Assembly (NCBI GenBank): GCA_028583605.1
Contig: CM053326.1
Location: 18,867,036-18,931,035, forward strand
Length of the DNA stretch: 64,000 nt
Direction of reading: 5' to 3'
From: Dastarcus helophoroides
Lineage: Eukaryota > Arthropoda > Insecta > Coleoptera > Bothrideridae
Shown: piece after piece, positions 1-12,960 of the stretch
Layout: the number at the start of each line of letters is the position of its first letter
Position numbering within the stretch: position 1 is the stretch's first letter
The notes under the pieces: model-generated
The model's input: only the letters and a program-made list of their open reading frames with translations
Database searches by the model: none
What the model was told of the DNA's origin: nothing
Translations under genes and position numbers: made by a program

Positions 1-1508
1 AAATCACCAGTGGACCCAACTTTAATATCACCGGGGTTGATTTCAGGGATATTTTTGGGAGAATTCTCCGTATTGTACAGCAGCAGGGAACCGCGTTTAA
101 CACATCTGAACAATTAGGCCCTCTCACAAATTACTTAAGGAATTTAACCAGCGGCTCGCTGGTGCAAAATGGCGTTAATATTTCGACCATCATAGAGCGC
201 ATTACAAATACAAGCGGGGGCGTCAACATCATAAGCGAAATCATAAAACAATTCGCCAACCTTCCGCAGAATGTTCCGAAATTTGTTCTGCAGTTCGCCA
301 CGTTTTTAAGAAATTCGACCGACCCAGGTTCTATCCGACGATTGCTTCCGGATCTCCCGTTGGACTTGCTCGGTGAAAATGGTAATTTATGGACCAATTT
401 CCTGCAGATTATACAAGGAGGTTTAGCTAACGCCGCCCCAATTGTGGAAAACATCCCAATCATCGGTACTTTCTACAGAGTGTTCTACGAACAGTTTAAA
501 CGTTTCGCAACTAGTGGTTTGGCGGATGTATTAAGCCCTTCGTTCGTGCTGAAGACGTTTCAGAATGTTTTTAATGGCTTTCTCAATTTGACGCATTTGG
601 CTAACATTGGTCAAGATATTGCTAATCAAGCTGAAGATGGATTCAATCACATAATTGGTGGTATTGGCAGTTTCAGCACGGGTGGATCCTCAGGAAATGG
701 TTCTTCTCAAACGGGAGCAGGAGCAGCTTCGGTTGGACCTAGTGAGTATTTTTTTGCATTGGAGAAGGTTGAGTGATATCATCTTGCTAGTTTTATTTAT
801 CAAGGAATCCCAATGCCGATTAAAAGCTGCTTGTATTTTTGAAATATCGTAGATAATTCTGCTTCAAGGGATTTTAATTAATTTGTTACTTTAACAGAGA
901 AGCCTTGTTTTGGGACGTTGATAAACAGGTCCAAACTAAAACTGACATGAGCATTTGAAGACTGTCAGCCCTTCATTCTTCATTTCCAATAAAGAAGCAA
1001 AAATAAAAAATGATTAAAAATTTGAATGTTCTTACTGGGCAATGGATTAATCCATGCTCAATTTTGAAATTGACACTATATTCTTTAAATTTCCAGTTTA
1101 AACTCAATTTTTTTGATTTCGAAATTCATCTGAACATTTCTGTTTCTCTTTTTTATCAAAAATTTTTTCTCAAAATGTCGAATTTACGCTTTCAATTTTC
1201 TCTGTTTTTTTTACAGATTCGGCTTTAAATTAGAAATTTCTACTGTTTCGTCAGGTCAAAAGAGTCCGAATTTAATTAATTTTGTTAATGATTAAAATTT
1301 CTTTAGTGAGACCATCTAAGATCAAAATAAGTACAAAAACTTTTCAGGTTCAGGAAATCCAACACCAGCTGCACCAACAGAAGGTGAAGGATCTGAGACA
1401 TCCGCAGCTCCATCAGGTGATCAAAGCTCTGACGCTCCCAGTGACGAAGATCGCAAAAAAGTTAGGTCCCATGCTCACAAACGAAATAAACGTCCACAAT
1501 ATACATAA
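1..1508 (+). CDS. 3' part of a sequon-rich secreted-like protein, two exons visible
   Basis: The reading frame is open from base 3, so the gene begins upstream of the window. The first visible exon runs to 741, where a GTGAGT donor follows. An acceptor (TTTTCAG) places the last exon at 1348-1508; the split codon rejoins as Ser and the frame ends in TAA at 1506-1508. The visible product has about 300 residues, no cysteine, and eight N-x-S/T sequons in its first 240 residues. It has many Ile/Leu/Phe-rich stretches of possible amphipathic helix, then a Gly/Ser-rich linker. The last exon encodes a Ser/Pro/Ala/Glu-rich tail ending in a basic patch (RKK...KRNKR). Sequon density suggests a secreted or extracellular protein, but the signal peptide would lie outside the window. 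I do not recognise the family. The splice join is well supported because composition and frame carry on across it. Confidence 0.65.
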
Positions 1509-4140
1509 AGATTCCACCTTTGTAAGTTTACTTTGTCACATCAAATATTTAATCTGATTTTTGATCTGTAAGCAAATATAAAATTTTTAAGATAAAGTTG
1601 GATTAAAGATGTTTTTTAAAAGGAGAGAATGTTTCATTTTTATAAAATTTCATAAAATCATCTAAATAATCCGCCAAGAAATAACAATAAGCTAATAACT
1701 ATTATTAACTAGTATTAACATAATCTCAGCAACTGAAGTAATGCAGGTAACTGGATTTTTTCTTAAATTTCGACCTTATTCGCAAAATTTAATGACGTAA
1801 ATTCAAAAATTCATGTTTTTGCAAAACTTCAATCTAAAGTCGACACCCTGATTTTTGTTCATTAATTTTATTTACCATTTCTGCCACCCAGTTTGAAAAT
1901 ATTTAAATTTTTATTAATGAAAGTTGACAATGCTCTGAAACATTTTTTAAAATATGACTACGTGATATCTAAAATTTTTAAAACATCACCTCATCACGGT
2001 TGACAAAAAAGAGGTTAGTTTAGAAAAGAAAAAAAAACGAAATATAGGAGGCTCAAACTAGGCATAACAATTTTTTAAAACAATTTAAATAGTTTCAAAC
2101 TGGGTCGTAAAAATGTTAAATAAAATTAATACACATAATATAGCCAGTTTCAAATTTTACACTTTTTTCAAAATTCTTGATTTTTGGGGAATTTCGACTT
2201 TCAAATTTCCGATTTCGACATTTTTTCGAAAATCATGCTTAATTTATAAATTTTTAGATGTGTATTCACTTAGCGGGATGTTGAAGTGTATTTCCAAAAT
2301 TTTGAAAGTTAAAATTTTCAAAAATCAAGCTAACATTTTCAAAGCGGTGATAATGTTGAAGTCAAAATTTAAAAAAAGTCGAGATTTTCAAAAAATTCGA
2401 CATTTTTAGGATAGTTGAAATTTTGAATAATAATCTAAAATTTTAAAAATGGTCATAATGTCGAATTACATTTTCAAAAAAAATTCGAAAATTAAAAAAA
2501 AACAGAAAAAGTCTGAATTTTACAAAATTGTCGAAAATTTTAAAAAGTCGACAATTTAAAACAATTTTAAAAACATCGAAATTTTCAAATAAAAGTTCAA
2601 ATTCAAAAAAAAGCGAACTTCAAGAAATATCGAAAGTTAGCAAAAAGTTGAAATTTTGGAAAATCATTGAAATTTAAAAAAATACTTGACACTTTTATAG
2701 ATAAAAATGTTGAAAAATTGGCAATTTTCAAAAAATTTCAAATTTTGGAAAAAGGTAAAGCTTTGAAAAATGTCGAGAATTTAAAAACTGAAATTTTTCA
2801 AATATAGGCCAGCTTTCAAAAATTCTAGATTTAAAAGAAAATTATAATTTTCAGAAAGTGGAATTTTTTCAAAAATGTCAAAATGGTCAAATTAAAGTCA
2901 GAATTTTAAAAAAGGTTAAATTTTTAAAACCTTGAAAAGTCGAAAATTTCGAAAATGAAAAGCAAATTTTAAAAAAATAGAAATTTTCTGAAAAGTTGGT
3001 CTAAACTTAAAAAAAAGTCGAAATTTCTTAAAAAAGTAAAAACTTTCCAGGTTTGAATATCCTGAAAAAATCTCAGAATACGCAAAAAAATTGGGATTTT
3101 TGAAAAAAGGCTACATTATCGAAAAAAAGCATAAACTTTGAAAAGTCGAAATTACCAACAAGAAAATTGAAATTTTCAAAAAAGTACAAATTTTTTGAAC
3201 AGTCAGAACTTAAAAAGTCGAAATTTTGAAAAAAAGAACAATATAAAAAAAAGAAAATATCAGAAAAAGTCGAATTTTGCGGAAAAAAGGTATAAATTTG
3301 AAATAGCATAGAAATTATGAAAAATACAACCTTTTAAAAATTCAACAATCTTTTTAAAGATTGGATGTCATGTTTGGCAAAAAAAATTTTTCAAAAAGTT
3401 AAAAATTCAAAGTCAAAATCTTGTTAAAAAAGAAATCAAAATCTAGAAATAAAAACGAAATTTCGAGAAGAATTCAATCATTTAAAATACTCGACATTTT
3501 CACAGTAAAAATTGTAATAAAATTAAAATTTCGAAAATATCGAAATATTCAAGAGATTTTTGAAAAAGGGGAAAATTTCGAAAAGTCGAAGGTTCGAAAA
3601 AAGTAGAATTTTCAGTAAAGTTTTCCCAAAATAAACAATTTTCGAAATTTTAAAAGAACAATGAAAAAATAACTGAAAGATGCCGAAATTAAAAAAACCG
3701 ATTCATATAACACGTTAGCGAAAGTAGCCGTGAGTGGGATCGTGTGAAATATTAGCTAATATCAAAATAAAAGTTGACATTTGGAAATTAAAGTTAAAAT
3801 TCTAAAAAAAATTAGAAGACTGAGCTCCAAATTTTGACTGAAAACTGGATATTTTGAAAAAGAAGAAAAATTTCCAGTTTGAAATCGAGACTTGAAGATT
3901 TTAGTGGAATTGAGATTTCGTTTACAGAAAACTCGAAATTTTAAGAGACACGTGGACATTTTTTTGAATATAAAGTCAGACAGCATTTTCTTTGTTTGGA
4001 ATTTAAAGTCGAAATTTGGAACTTTCAGAAACAAACATTTTAGGTTCAAGCTGGAAATGATGTTGAAAACCCAGTTTCATTAGTTAAATTTTGACTTCAA
4101 AGTCGAAATGTGACGATTGAAGACAACCTTATAAAAAATC
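1509..4140. repeat. A-rich degenerate TCGAAATTTT repeat block
   Basis: There is no gene here. From about 2.15 kb the plus strand is a run of degenerate units of roughly 15-20 bases, of the form AAAAAGTCGAAATTTT, with no fixed period. ORFs in it are Lys/Phe/Ser-rich and differ from unit to unit, as expected for chance frames in such DNA. A decayed fold-back element lies at 1858-2135. Confidence 0.6.
1858..2135. mobile_element. decayed fold-back (palindromic) element, copy A
   Basis: The left half contains TTATTTACCATTTCTG, CCCAGTTTGAAAATATTTAA and then TTGACAAT. The right half carries the inverted end TTTCAAACTGGGTCGTAAAAATGTTAAATAAA. Word by word it matches the well preserved palindrome at 27974-28280, so both are copies of one non-autonomous family. 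This copy has lost most of its internal symmetry. Confidence 0.55.
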
Positions 4141-5320
4141 TCGTTTAAAGTGGAAATTTTCTCGATTGATTTGTAGAAACTTCTAGAGTGCCGTGCGGTA
4201 GGTTAGTACTCAAAATTAAAAGTTTTACGTTTGGCAACGTGCCCGACACCGCCAGACGCCGAGTTGCGGTTCTAGAATCTAGATAACAGGAGTTCGTTTG
4301 CGCACGCTTTGTCTGCCTCCCAGCCCGAGCGCTAGGTATAATCATGCACCGGTTCCGGTTGTCAAATTAATTCCAAACACGGACAGCGGTAAATTGCATA
4401 GTGCTGTTCAAGTTATAAACTACCAATGACAGCCATGGGCCTATGGGGAAGACATCCACGTATACCATCCACGACCGACTTCAACAGTAAGTAGTTCGAT
4501 CTGTAAACTTTTCATGACATCTGAAGGTGTGTGCGCTTATTGTACCGACGCGATCAGAGGGCAGATGACTATTGATTTATCAGTGGTAACCCTGAATTTC
4601 TGAATTAAAAGGGAACATGTATGACCGCTACGAGACAGTGTCTTTCTAAGAGCTTTCGGAGGGTGCCTCGCGATATCCGTCTCGGCGAGTTTGAGTTACC
4701 TGTGCCCTCTGCTGGTCCTGGGTCAAGGTTAGTCCTTGTAACCCAAGTAGAGGATAGGTCAGGATTCTAGAAGGTTAAGAAAATTGTTTAGCTCTAGGTT
4801 CTAGAATAAAGCAAGATTCTGTTATTAAACACTTCAAACATGTTTAATGTTTGATTTTTGAATGTTCGCTTGACCGTCAAATTTAGTGTCCTTGGTTCTC
4901 GAGCGAGAAGAAAATCAATCATTTGCGAATTAGTTACGTTAGTTAGATGCTCTATACGCACAAATAGTCACAGGCAGATACACGATATAAATGAACCGTG
5001 AGAAGATACGTGATGTTGGGTCAAGATTATTATAAAATTATTCTTTTATGTAACTAATATAAAGGTTCACCCCTTTTAGGAGACATCTCTGGCTGTTACG
5101 AGCTTTTTATATTTAAACAGCTCCCACACCTCCAATACCTTTTAGTTTCTTTTTATGAAACTTTTTGTAAGGGTGCATTTTTATCATCATGCAACCTTGG
5201 GCTAAAAATAAAATCGAATTGCAAATTTAATGTCGTAATACTTATCGCGAAAGAGTGTCTAACAATAAACACCAGACAGTAAACACTATCGATGTTATTT
5301 AATAACAAAATGAATTAATC
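4141..5320. other. mixed-composition intergenic segment, possible LTR remnant
   Basis: Less A/T-rich than its surroundings, with no convincing ORF. On the minus strand, 4243 downward begins TGTCGGGCACGTTGCC, which looks like the start of a Gypsy-type LTR. A similar minus-strand word (TGTTGGGCACGTTAC) lies near 48288. An AATAAA at about 4805 could be an LTR polyadenylation signal. No second LTR, primer-binding site or gag/pol was found, so this is only suggestive. Confidence 0.2.
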
Positions 5321-6457
5321 CTCCTACTTTGCAATTTGTTTCTTCCAACTTTCAATCACATTCGTACTTTTTTCTCCGAAAAATTCGGTTTTAAGGTTTT
5401 AATGTTTTCTTTTCACAACTCAAAATTTCAGCTTCTTTCGGAAATTTTTCTTTACCCTGGAAATTTCGACCTTAGTTTCGATTTAATTTTCACCAGACTG
5501 CGACGTCAAACTCAAATCTTTTTTATTAAAATTTGAGATTACCAAAGTTTTACGTTTTTTTCGCAATTTCAAGCTTATCAGTTTTCATTCTTCTCCAATA
5601 ATTGCAAGCGCGAATTATTTAATTTCGTTATTTTTTTCTCAAAGTTTCAAACCCCAATATTTTATTAATGCCGATTTTGACATCTTGAAAGCTCGATATT
5701 ATCGGACATTCGAAATTTCGAATTAAATACCAAATGACGATTTTGGTTCTCGAAATTTTGCTAACAGTTCTTTATAAAGTGCGAACTTTTTTCAAATTTC
5801 ACTCAGTATTCCAATGTTTTGAATTTTTTTCGAATTGACGTCTGAATCGGACGTTTAGTGCCTCATAAAATTGTCGTTTCACATCCCCCCCTTTTTTATG
5901 TTAGAGGCACATAAACTTCTTCGAAATGAGCAATATTGCAAAATTTAAAGAAAAATTGAGTTGTTAAATCAATAAACGTCTTGGTCTTTTACTTGGTTCT
6001 CATTTTTTTTTACTTTTGCGTAAAATTTCCAATATTAACTTCGAAATTTGGACCATAATTCGAAAATCGAAAGTTCGACTTCAGTTTCGATATTTAAATC
6101 TTTCAAATTTAGTATATCTTGATATTTTCAAAAAATTTTTAGAATTACCCAGTATTTTTTTCTAAATAAGTGATTTTTGAACTTCTCAGAGCAACATCAA
6201 ATTTCAGACGAAATTAGGAATATTAGATATTAAAGATGAGATAAAAAATTTCATAGAAGCTTCCACTATAATTTGTAATTTAAAATTAAAAGGATGAAAA
6301 AAGAAAAGAACTTTATCAAACAAAATCCAGAAGCTGTAAAGTTAAAGTCAAATTTTTTTAAAACTAAAAATGTTGAGTTTACCGAAATATTTAGAAAACA
6401 TTAAAAAATTGAGAAAAAACCGAAAGTTTTCCGATGAAGCAAATTTTGGGTTCTAAC
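5321..6457. repeat. T-rich (inverted) TCGAAATTTT repeat block
   Basis: The same degenerate motif as at 2-4 kb, now mainly in T-rich orientation on the plus strand (TTTTTCGAAATTTCGAC) up to about 6.2 kb, then mixed A-rich. No gene seen. Confidence 0.55.
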
Positions 6458-7692
6458 TTTTTTTTAAAGTTAAATCCACTCACAAAGGGTAACCCCATTA
6501 TGTTTTCAAAGCACTGTGAGTAGGATGCAGAAACAAGGATATATGGCGATAAACCGCCTTCTTAAACAAGGATAGGTTGTAATTTTTGGGGAAAATTCCT
6601 TTCGGTAACAAGTTCAATAACTTGGAAGTTCTATAGAAAAAATAGTCTCTTTAGACAGAAGTCCTCACTGCGTCAAGCTGGACCGACAGGAATTTGCTGT
6701 CTCCGACTGTCTAGTATGCCTCAAGAATCTTGCCCTTGAGGGAATCATTCCTATTAGTTCCTGCGAGCACCTTCCATGATAGTACTTGTAGAAAAGAGAC
6801 AAGTCATCAACCATACGCCTGTGCTTTAGTGTTTCGTGAGAATCGGTCAGACTCTCGTTGTCAATTAGACGAATCGCTCTTCTTTGAATTGAATACTGAA
6901 TTCCAAACATGAGAACAGTATTCTAGTGTTGGCCTATCTTGGGCTTTGTATAGTGTAAATAGCTGATGAGAAATGAAGTACTTTTTAGCTCTAAAAAGAA
7001 ACCCTAGCTTCTGAGAGGCCGATTTGGCAATGGCGCGCACATGATCGTCCCAAGAGAAGTTAGTGCTCGCATTCCCTCCTATAATAGATAGATTAGATCC
7101 CATGGGACGGATTTTACCGTCCATTAGTATGTTTGTTGCATTATCCCTTGATGTTTTCTTAGAGAAAACCGCGGCCTGAGTTTTTGAAGCGTTGAAGTCG
7201 ACCAAATTGTTCTTACCCCATTCCAGAATAATCTCGAGATCCCGATTAATCGTCTGTATCTGCTGTTCCCTTAGTCGATCTGAAGCAGCGATAGATAATG
7301 GTTTGTCGGAGAAAAAAAGATAACACAAGGTTACTATCATCTGCGTAGCTGTATATAGCATTAGAAGTTGAAGCTAAGAGATCGTTTATGTGTAACAGAA
7401 ATAGAGTAGGAGACAGAACAGACCCTTCAGGCACCCCTGCGTTAATCGCAAATGTCTCGGATGAGATGTCATCGATGACGACCTGAAGAGATCTGTCAGC
7501 GAGAAAATTGGATATCAAATGACAGAGTCCAGGAGGAAGACCATAAGATGTTAATTTGGCGAGAAGAGATCGGTGCTAGATTCTGTCGAAAGCCTTTGAG
7601 ATATCCAATACCACAATCATAGCCTCACCATGTTTTTCCATAGCTGAGTTACAGATATGAGTAACATATGTCAGTAGACCGCCAGTCGGAAT
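6458..7692 (-). mobile_element. 5'-truncated APE-type non-LTR retrotransposon (jockey/CR1-like), copy 1
   Basis: The minus strand reads the reverse-transcriptase C-terminal half of the family whose longest copy is at 42.76-45.76 kb. It has the region following the conserved Asp motif, SVLSPTLF, YADDSN and the long thumb/C-terminal region. It then has the 3' end GAGTGGATTTAACTT with an A-tail (T-run at 6458-6465 on the plus strand). The 5' end is cut at about 7692. The W of the DRVWH motif is a stop (TAG), and frames switch near 7250 and 6900, so this is a dead copy. RT of this class primes on nicked target DNA; 5' truncation is typical. Confidence 0.85.
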
Positions 7693-9060
7693 TATTTTTA
7701 AAAAGTAGAAATTTAGTGATTAGGATTAATATTTGAAAAAACTGAAGGTTACAAATTTTAGTGCAAAGCAAAAAATTTAGAAAAAAAAAATAAAAAACTA
7801 AAATTGTAAAATAAAGATCTTTAGAAAAAATTAAAATTTAAAAAAAAATGCGAACATTAAAAAAATATTTCAAGCTAAACTGAAAATTTAAGCAAATCGA
7901 AATTTATAAAATCATTTTTTAGAAATTTCGATTTTAAAGTCGAAACGCAAAATAAAAATGTAGATATTTCTAAATTATTTCAAAATGTTAAATAAAAATT
8001 AATATCGAAAGTTAGAATTTCAACTGAAAATTTCGTTTAAATAAAAGGAAAATTAAAAGTCCAAATTGAATTTAAAAAAAAATTTAAATATTTAAACTAA
8101 AATGAATATTTTGAAAATAAGGTCAAAATATGTATAAATATGTTTAGCAAAAGAGAGAACTCTCTGGAAAAGTCGAAATGTTGAATTTGAATCAAAAATT
8201 AAAAGAAAGTTGAAAGAATTTTACAAAGGAAGTTGATATTTCGAAACTTTCTAAAAGTAATTGAAATTTCGAAAAACGTTTAGAAAATTTATGAATCAGA
8301 AGTAAAACATTTTTGAGAAAAAACACCAGAATTCGGCAAAACATTGTTTATACGTACTTAGAATTTTAAAAAGTAAATTAATGAAATCGATTATAGGCTT
8401 ACAGAGACGTAGAATTGATGAAAATAATTTTTCATTTTCAATTTCAACTCGGAATTTTGATAAAATAGTCAAAATTTCTAAAAAATACGCTTCAGAAAAT
8501 ACAAGAACATACATTAATTATTTTTACGTGTTCGTTTCTTTTATTTTTTTTTCATGTTGTCAATTAGTAAAAACGAAGAATAAAATCTAGTGACCTTAAT
8601 ATTATATAAATTTGACAAATACAAACGTGAAACTTACCAAAGAAAAATTTCCTAATATCCATTTTGAGTTTACGTATTTAAGTTATCACCGATCAAGAGT
8701 CCACTTGTTGACTAATTCGTAACTCGTACCATAATCATGATTTGTATTTTATTTGCTGTGGCAATTTGGCAATATGAAATATGAGCTAATATAATTATAA
8801 TAAAGTAGATTAGCTATAAGAATATGTCCTTTGAGTGCAATGCCACTGCCGCACGTACCCGACGATTGCAGCATGTATTGGGAAGTCTTAGGCTCAGTGC
8901 CAATTTTTCTTAAAATGCCTACATGGCGATTTTGCCTATCATACATAAGCTCAATAGTTGGCAATTTTTAACATTATTTACAAGCTTAAATATACAATCA
9001 ACCGTTTTTCTATTGATATTTCCATTCGTATCATCTAAATTTTTTGGCGAATATTCATTT
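7693..9060. other. intergenic: A-rich repeat, then unassigned sequence
   Basis: 7.7-8.3 kb is A-rich TCGAAATTTT-type repeat. 8.3-9.06 kb is unremarkable A/T-rich sequence with only short ORFs that show no family signature. Confidence 0.4.
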
Positions 9061-9164
9061 CAAGAGGGGGTGGGGGAGTCCGGACCCTTGGACCCCCCTG
9101 GCTACGTGCCTGAGTTTCTCCAAACATTGAGCAAGAGCTCCACTAAGAACAACACTCTTAAGGC

Positions 9165-9360
9165 ACACAATACAGTCGGAGGGAGAACTTCTATTTACGA
9201 TGACTCTTTCTTTATAGAACTTTCAAACGGTGGAGTTTGTTGCCTAGCAGAAATTTCCCTAACAATTTATCCTCGTTTAAAGCATCAGTTCACCGCCATT
9301 TATTTTTATTTTCACCTACGACTTCTTGTACTCCAAGGACATAATAATTTAAGCGTGGGT
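9165..9360 (+). mobile_element. 3'-terminal scrap of a non-LTR element, related subfamily
   Basis: Encodes, with one frameshift, a tail parallel to the C-terminus of the 22-24 kb element: a GGRTSIYDDSFF start, then in the next frame a YRTFKRW...LLPSRNFP...FKASVHRHL pattern before a stop. The element at 22.4 kb has RTSVYGDSFFYRTSKLW...FKKAVHRHL at this point. About 86% of its bases appear to match 13876-14061. A GC-rich run (GGGGGAGTCCGG...CCCCCCTGG, about 9065-9105) just upstream may be the tail of another element. Confidence 0.6.
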
Positions 9361-10644
9361 CTGGTAAATCGCTAAGTACGATTTGGCTCTGGAATTTAAA
9401 TGACTTGTTGAGTGGGGTTAGGAGAACGGAGACGGAAGGGGTTTCGCAAGGGAATTGAGTAAGAAGTTAGGTTTACGTCCGAATTCGCAATCTTTCATAT
9501 CCTCAATTTACTGATATATGATACTCGATCCATTTGAATACCTTAAGGAGGTGTGCATGTTACTGATAGCAGTTGGTTTAGTAATCATATTTGTAAACTT
9601 GCAAGTGGAGATTTTGACCAGTTTCTTAAATTAGTATTTTTTTGTCGCGCTTTGATAAACAATTAAAACAGAATTGACAAATATTTTTTGAATATTTCAA
9701 CTTGTTTTTGCTATTTGGATTGTTTAAATTTTAACAAAAAAACGGAAGTTTCACGAAAAATATTTTCTTCGAAATTTTTTATTTAATATTTATTTATCGA
9801 AATTTGAATTTTTCCCAATTCGACTTCAGGGTCGTGCGGTGGATTTTCTTAGTATGATGTAACTCATACCTATCGATTTTATCTCAAAATTTTGTTTTTT
9901 TTTTAAATTTTGTATTTAGGCATTTAACTTTTATTTTTCTTTTTTTAATTTTTTCAACATTTTCGACTTTGTACAAATTTTGAATTATTTTAGCAAAATC
10001 GCAAGTTTAAATTCGAAATTTTGTCCTATAAGAGTTGTAGAATTTTTTTCATAACTCATAATTCTATTTTTTTTATTCCAGAGTTACAAAAAAGTATTTA
10101 TTTTTTAATTAAATACGGAATTTGAGAATAAGGTAAAAGCTTAAGATTCAATTTTGGGGATTAAACTTGAAAATTGGAAAAAGTGAAATATCAAGATTTA
10201 TAAAATAATTCAAAAACATTTTCACATTTTTTAAAATTGGAAACTTTTTCGAAATCTACAGAGTTTCAAGTTTTCACTTGTAGTTACTATTTTTTTCTTA
10301 ATTTTAGGCATTACAATTGAAATTTCGTTATATAAGTCGAAATTTCAGTAAACAACTTTAATATTTTAAGACCTATTCGACTATTCAATTTTAAGACCAA
10401 AATTTTATGAAAGAAGTGAAATTTCAAGTTTAAAATTTCAAAAAGATAGTCAAAATTTCTCAAAAAAATTCGGAATTTTGTTTAGAAACTTTTTAAATTT
10501 TTCAAAAAAATAGAAACTATTTTTCAATTCCGACTTCAGAAACAAAATGTGGAGAATAAAGTCAAAATTTTGAGACTAAAATCGAAATTCCAAGAAACAA
10601 GTTCAAAATGTTGAGATTATGAAGTCGAGATTTTAAGAAAAATT
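9361..10644. repeat. TCGAAATTTT repeat, T-rich then A-rich, with no gene
   Basis: T-rich orientation to about 10.05 kb and A-rich to about 10.64 kb. A 45-bp word at 9828-9872 (GGGTCGTGCGGTGGATTTTC...) recurs in diverged form at 48583-48630, so it belongs to a dispersed repeat. Confidence 0.5.
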
Positions 10645-10967
10645 AAAATACAAAAATTGTCTCCTGAAACCAAGAAAGATTAAAAAACATAACAAAGGTT
10701 GCTCTAACGCGTTTCGACAGCCAAGCTATCATTTTCAGTACCTCTCTGAAAATGATAGCTTGGCTGTCAAAACGCGTTAGAGCAACCTTTGTTGTGTTTT
10801 TTAAATCTTTCTTGGTTTCAGTCAGTATCTCTCTGAAGATGATACATTGGCTGTCGAAACGCGTTAGAGCAACATTTGTTGTGTTTTTTAATCTTTCTTG
10901 GTTTCAGGGGACAATTTTTGTATTTCAATTTTTGATGATAACCAAGGACCAGTCTGTTCCACCAAAA
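10645..10967 (+). mobile_element. short hammerhead-motif element with 12-bp target duplication, copy 1
   Basis: 323-bp element flanked by a near-perfect 12-bp direct repeat (TTAAGAAAAATT at 10633-10644, TTGAGAAAAATT at 10968-10979). It holds one minus-strand hairpin core (10701-10740) and two plus-strand cores in tandem (10742-10782 and 10828-10869) 86 nt apart. Each resembles a hammerhead core: CTGAAGA or CTGAAAA, a hairpin, GAAA, then CGCGTTAGAG. The first plus core has AAAA for GAAA and would be inactive. It ends in the family terminus GTTCCACCA. See the better copies at 53175 and 54958. Confidence 0.7.
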
Positions 10968-10979
10968 TTGAGAAAAATT

Positions 10980-12960
10980 GTAAACTTCGACTAAAATGTC
11001 AAAACTTTATGTTATTTAAAGAGTTTGTTAAAACTTAGACTTTTAAAAATAAAACTTTTAACAAGACTTTAAAAAAAACTAAATTTGGAGTGAAAATTCT
11101 AAACTTAAAAAAGGATATATTTAAATAAATTCTGAAAAAAAGCCAAAAAGTTTAAATTGGAAATTTCAAATTATTTTCTTAAAACTTAGACTTTGAAATA
11201 GAATTAAAATAGAAAAAAAGGCGAAATTACATAATTTCTAAAATTTCCATTTTAAAAATGTCAATTTTTATTCATTTTTATTTTTATTTATTTATTTTCT
11301 TAGGCTCGATTTTAGAATCCATATTTTCTTAAACTTGAATTTAGGATCCGGAATTTGAGATTTAAGTCAAAATTCTGGAAAAAACTTTAAACAAAATTAT
11401 GCCAGAAATTTAAAAGTTTTTCACGGAATTTTGCAATTAAAAAAGACGTTGCATGGATTTGTTCCAATTAATTTATTTTTCGACTTTTTTACCTGAAATG
11501 TTAGTTTACTTTAAAATTTAAAAAATAAATTTTTTTTTGCTATTTTCATTTTGACTGGAAAGTAAAGGCTGAAAATTTAATTTTTCTTTCTTGAATTGCA
11601 ATTCCAAATTTAAAAAAAATTCAGATTTAAATTGGAAATTTTGAAAAAATAGCCAACATTTAAAAAAATTCTAACTGCTCTCTTTTGAATTGCATCTTGA
11701 ATTATGAAAAAAAAACATTTTATCTTTGAACTGAAATTTTTGAAAAATAGCAACAGATTTAAAAAATGAGATTTATGTAATGAAGTTCTCGAGTTCCCAT
11801 TAGTCACAAAACTTTGATTTTAAATAAAATATTTGATATTCTTGTCGACGTTTTCCATGAAATTTCAAAATCTCTAGGCACATTTGAATAGTTTAAACTT
11901 TAAATTCAAAATTTCGAGAGAAAAGCTGGAAGTTGGGCTAACGAATTGCAAACTTGTAAAAAAATCCTTTCGTTTTTTCAGTTCTCTAAGCAGCTAAAGT
12001 ACATAGTTAGAAATTGGTGACTTAAAAATGCTTCCTTTTACCCCTTTTGTTTCCTGTTAATTCCTTTAAAATTAACATATACTTTTCTACAAAGATACGG
12101 AAGCTCGAAATAACAAATTTTCTCTAGGCACTTCTAGGCACTTCGGCTTTACTCTCAAAATTCAACTTTTTTCGAAAATTTTAACTTTGAGACAACTTTT
12201 TTCCAAATTTCCATAAAATGTTTACCTTTTTTCTTCTAATTCGTGCCTTTTGGAATGTTGCCATTTTTTTAAACTTGGGTTTTCTAACAATCTCGACTTT
12301 TTTTCTGACAATTCGAATTTTCGTAAATGTTTACCTGGTTGGAATTATTCGTTTGTTCACCTTTTTAAAATGTCGAAATTGTCAAAAAAAGCAGATTTTT
12401 TAAAAAAGTCGAGATCTACAACAAAATAAAGATTTCCTGAATAAGTTGAAATTTTGAAAAATTAGGAAGTTCTAAAAATAGCACTATTTTAGAAAAAGGG
12501 AAAATTTTGAAATGGGTACAATTTTCTAATCAAGTCAAAATTTTGTTTTTTTTAAAAATGAGAATTGGAAATAAGTGGAAATTTTAAAATGTCCAAGTCG
12601 AAAACATTAAAAAAGTAGAAATTAAAAATGTCAAATTTTTCAAGAAAAACAAGAGATTTTGAAAAAAAGTTCAAAATACGTATCAGAAAATAGGAATTCT
12701 CAAGAAAGGTCGAAATATTTAGTGAGTGGTCGAAATTTTCAAAACTAAATAAGGAAAAGTCGAAATTATCATAAAAATCATATTCCTCAAAAAAATTCAT
12801 AATTTTTAAAAACAATCCAAAGGTTCAAGATGTCGAAATGGTGAAAAAACTTGGGATTTAAAAAAAAAGTAGATTTTCAGAAAACTGTCGAAATTTTAAA
12901 AAAAGGCAAAATTTCCGAAGAATTCGAAATTTCCAAAGAGCTGAAATTTTTATTTTCCCA
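10980..12960. repeat. degenerate TCGAAATTTT repeat with switching orientation
   Basis: No gene is seen. The plus strand is A-rich, then T-rich around 12.17-12.35 kb, then A-rich to 12.96 kb. Short ORFs here are Phe/Lys-rich chance frames. Confidence 0.55.

Noticed and set aside
3073..3309. Phe/Ser-rich minus-strand ORF, and many like it (12552-12815, 15594-15794, 21123-21371, 21556-21949, 29408-29611, 31207-31640)
   Set aside because: They lie in the degenerate TCGAAATTTT repeat, their residues simply mirror the repeat (Phe, Lys, Ser, Asn), and they have no motif, splice context or homologue-like feature.
8923..9375. 150-codon plus-strand ORF
   Set aside because: Its second half is the out-of-frame reading of a non-LTR element scrap and its first half crosses unrelated repeat junk.
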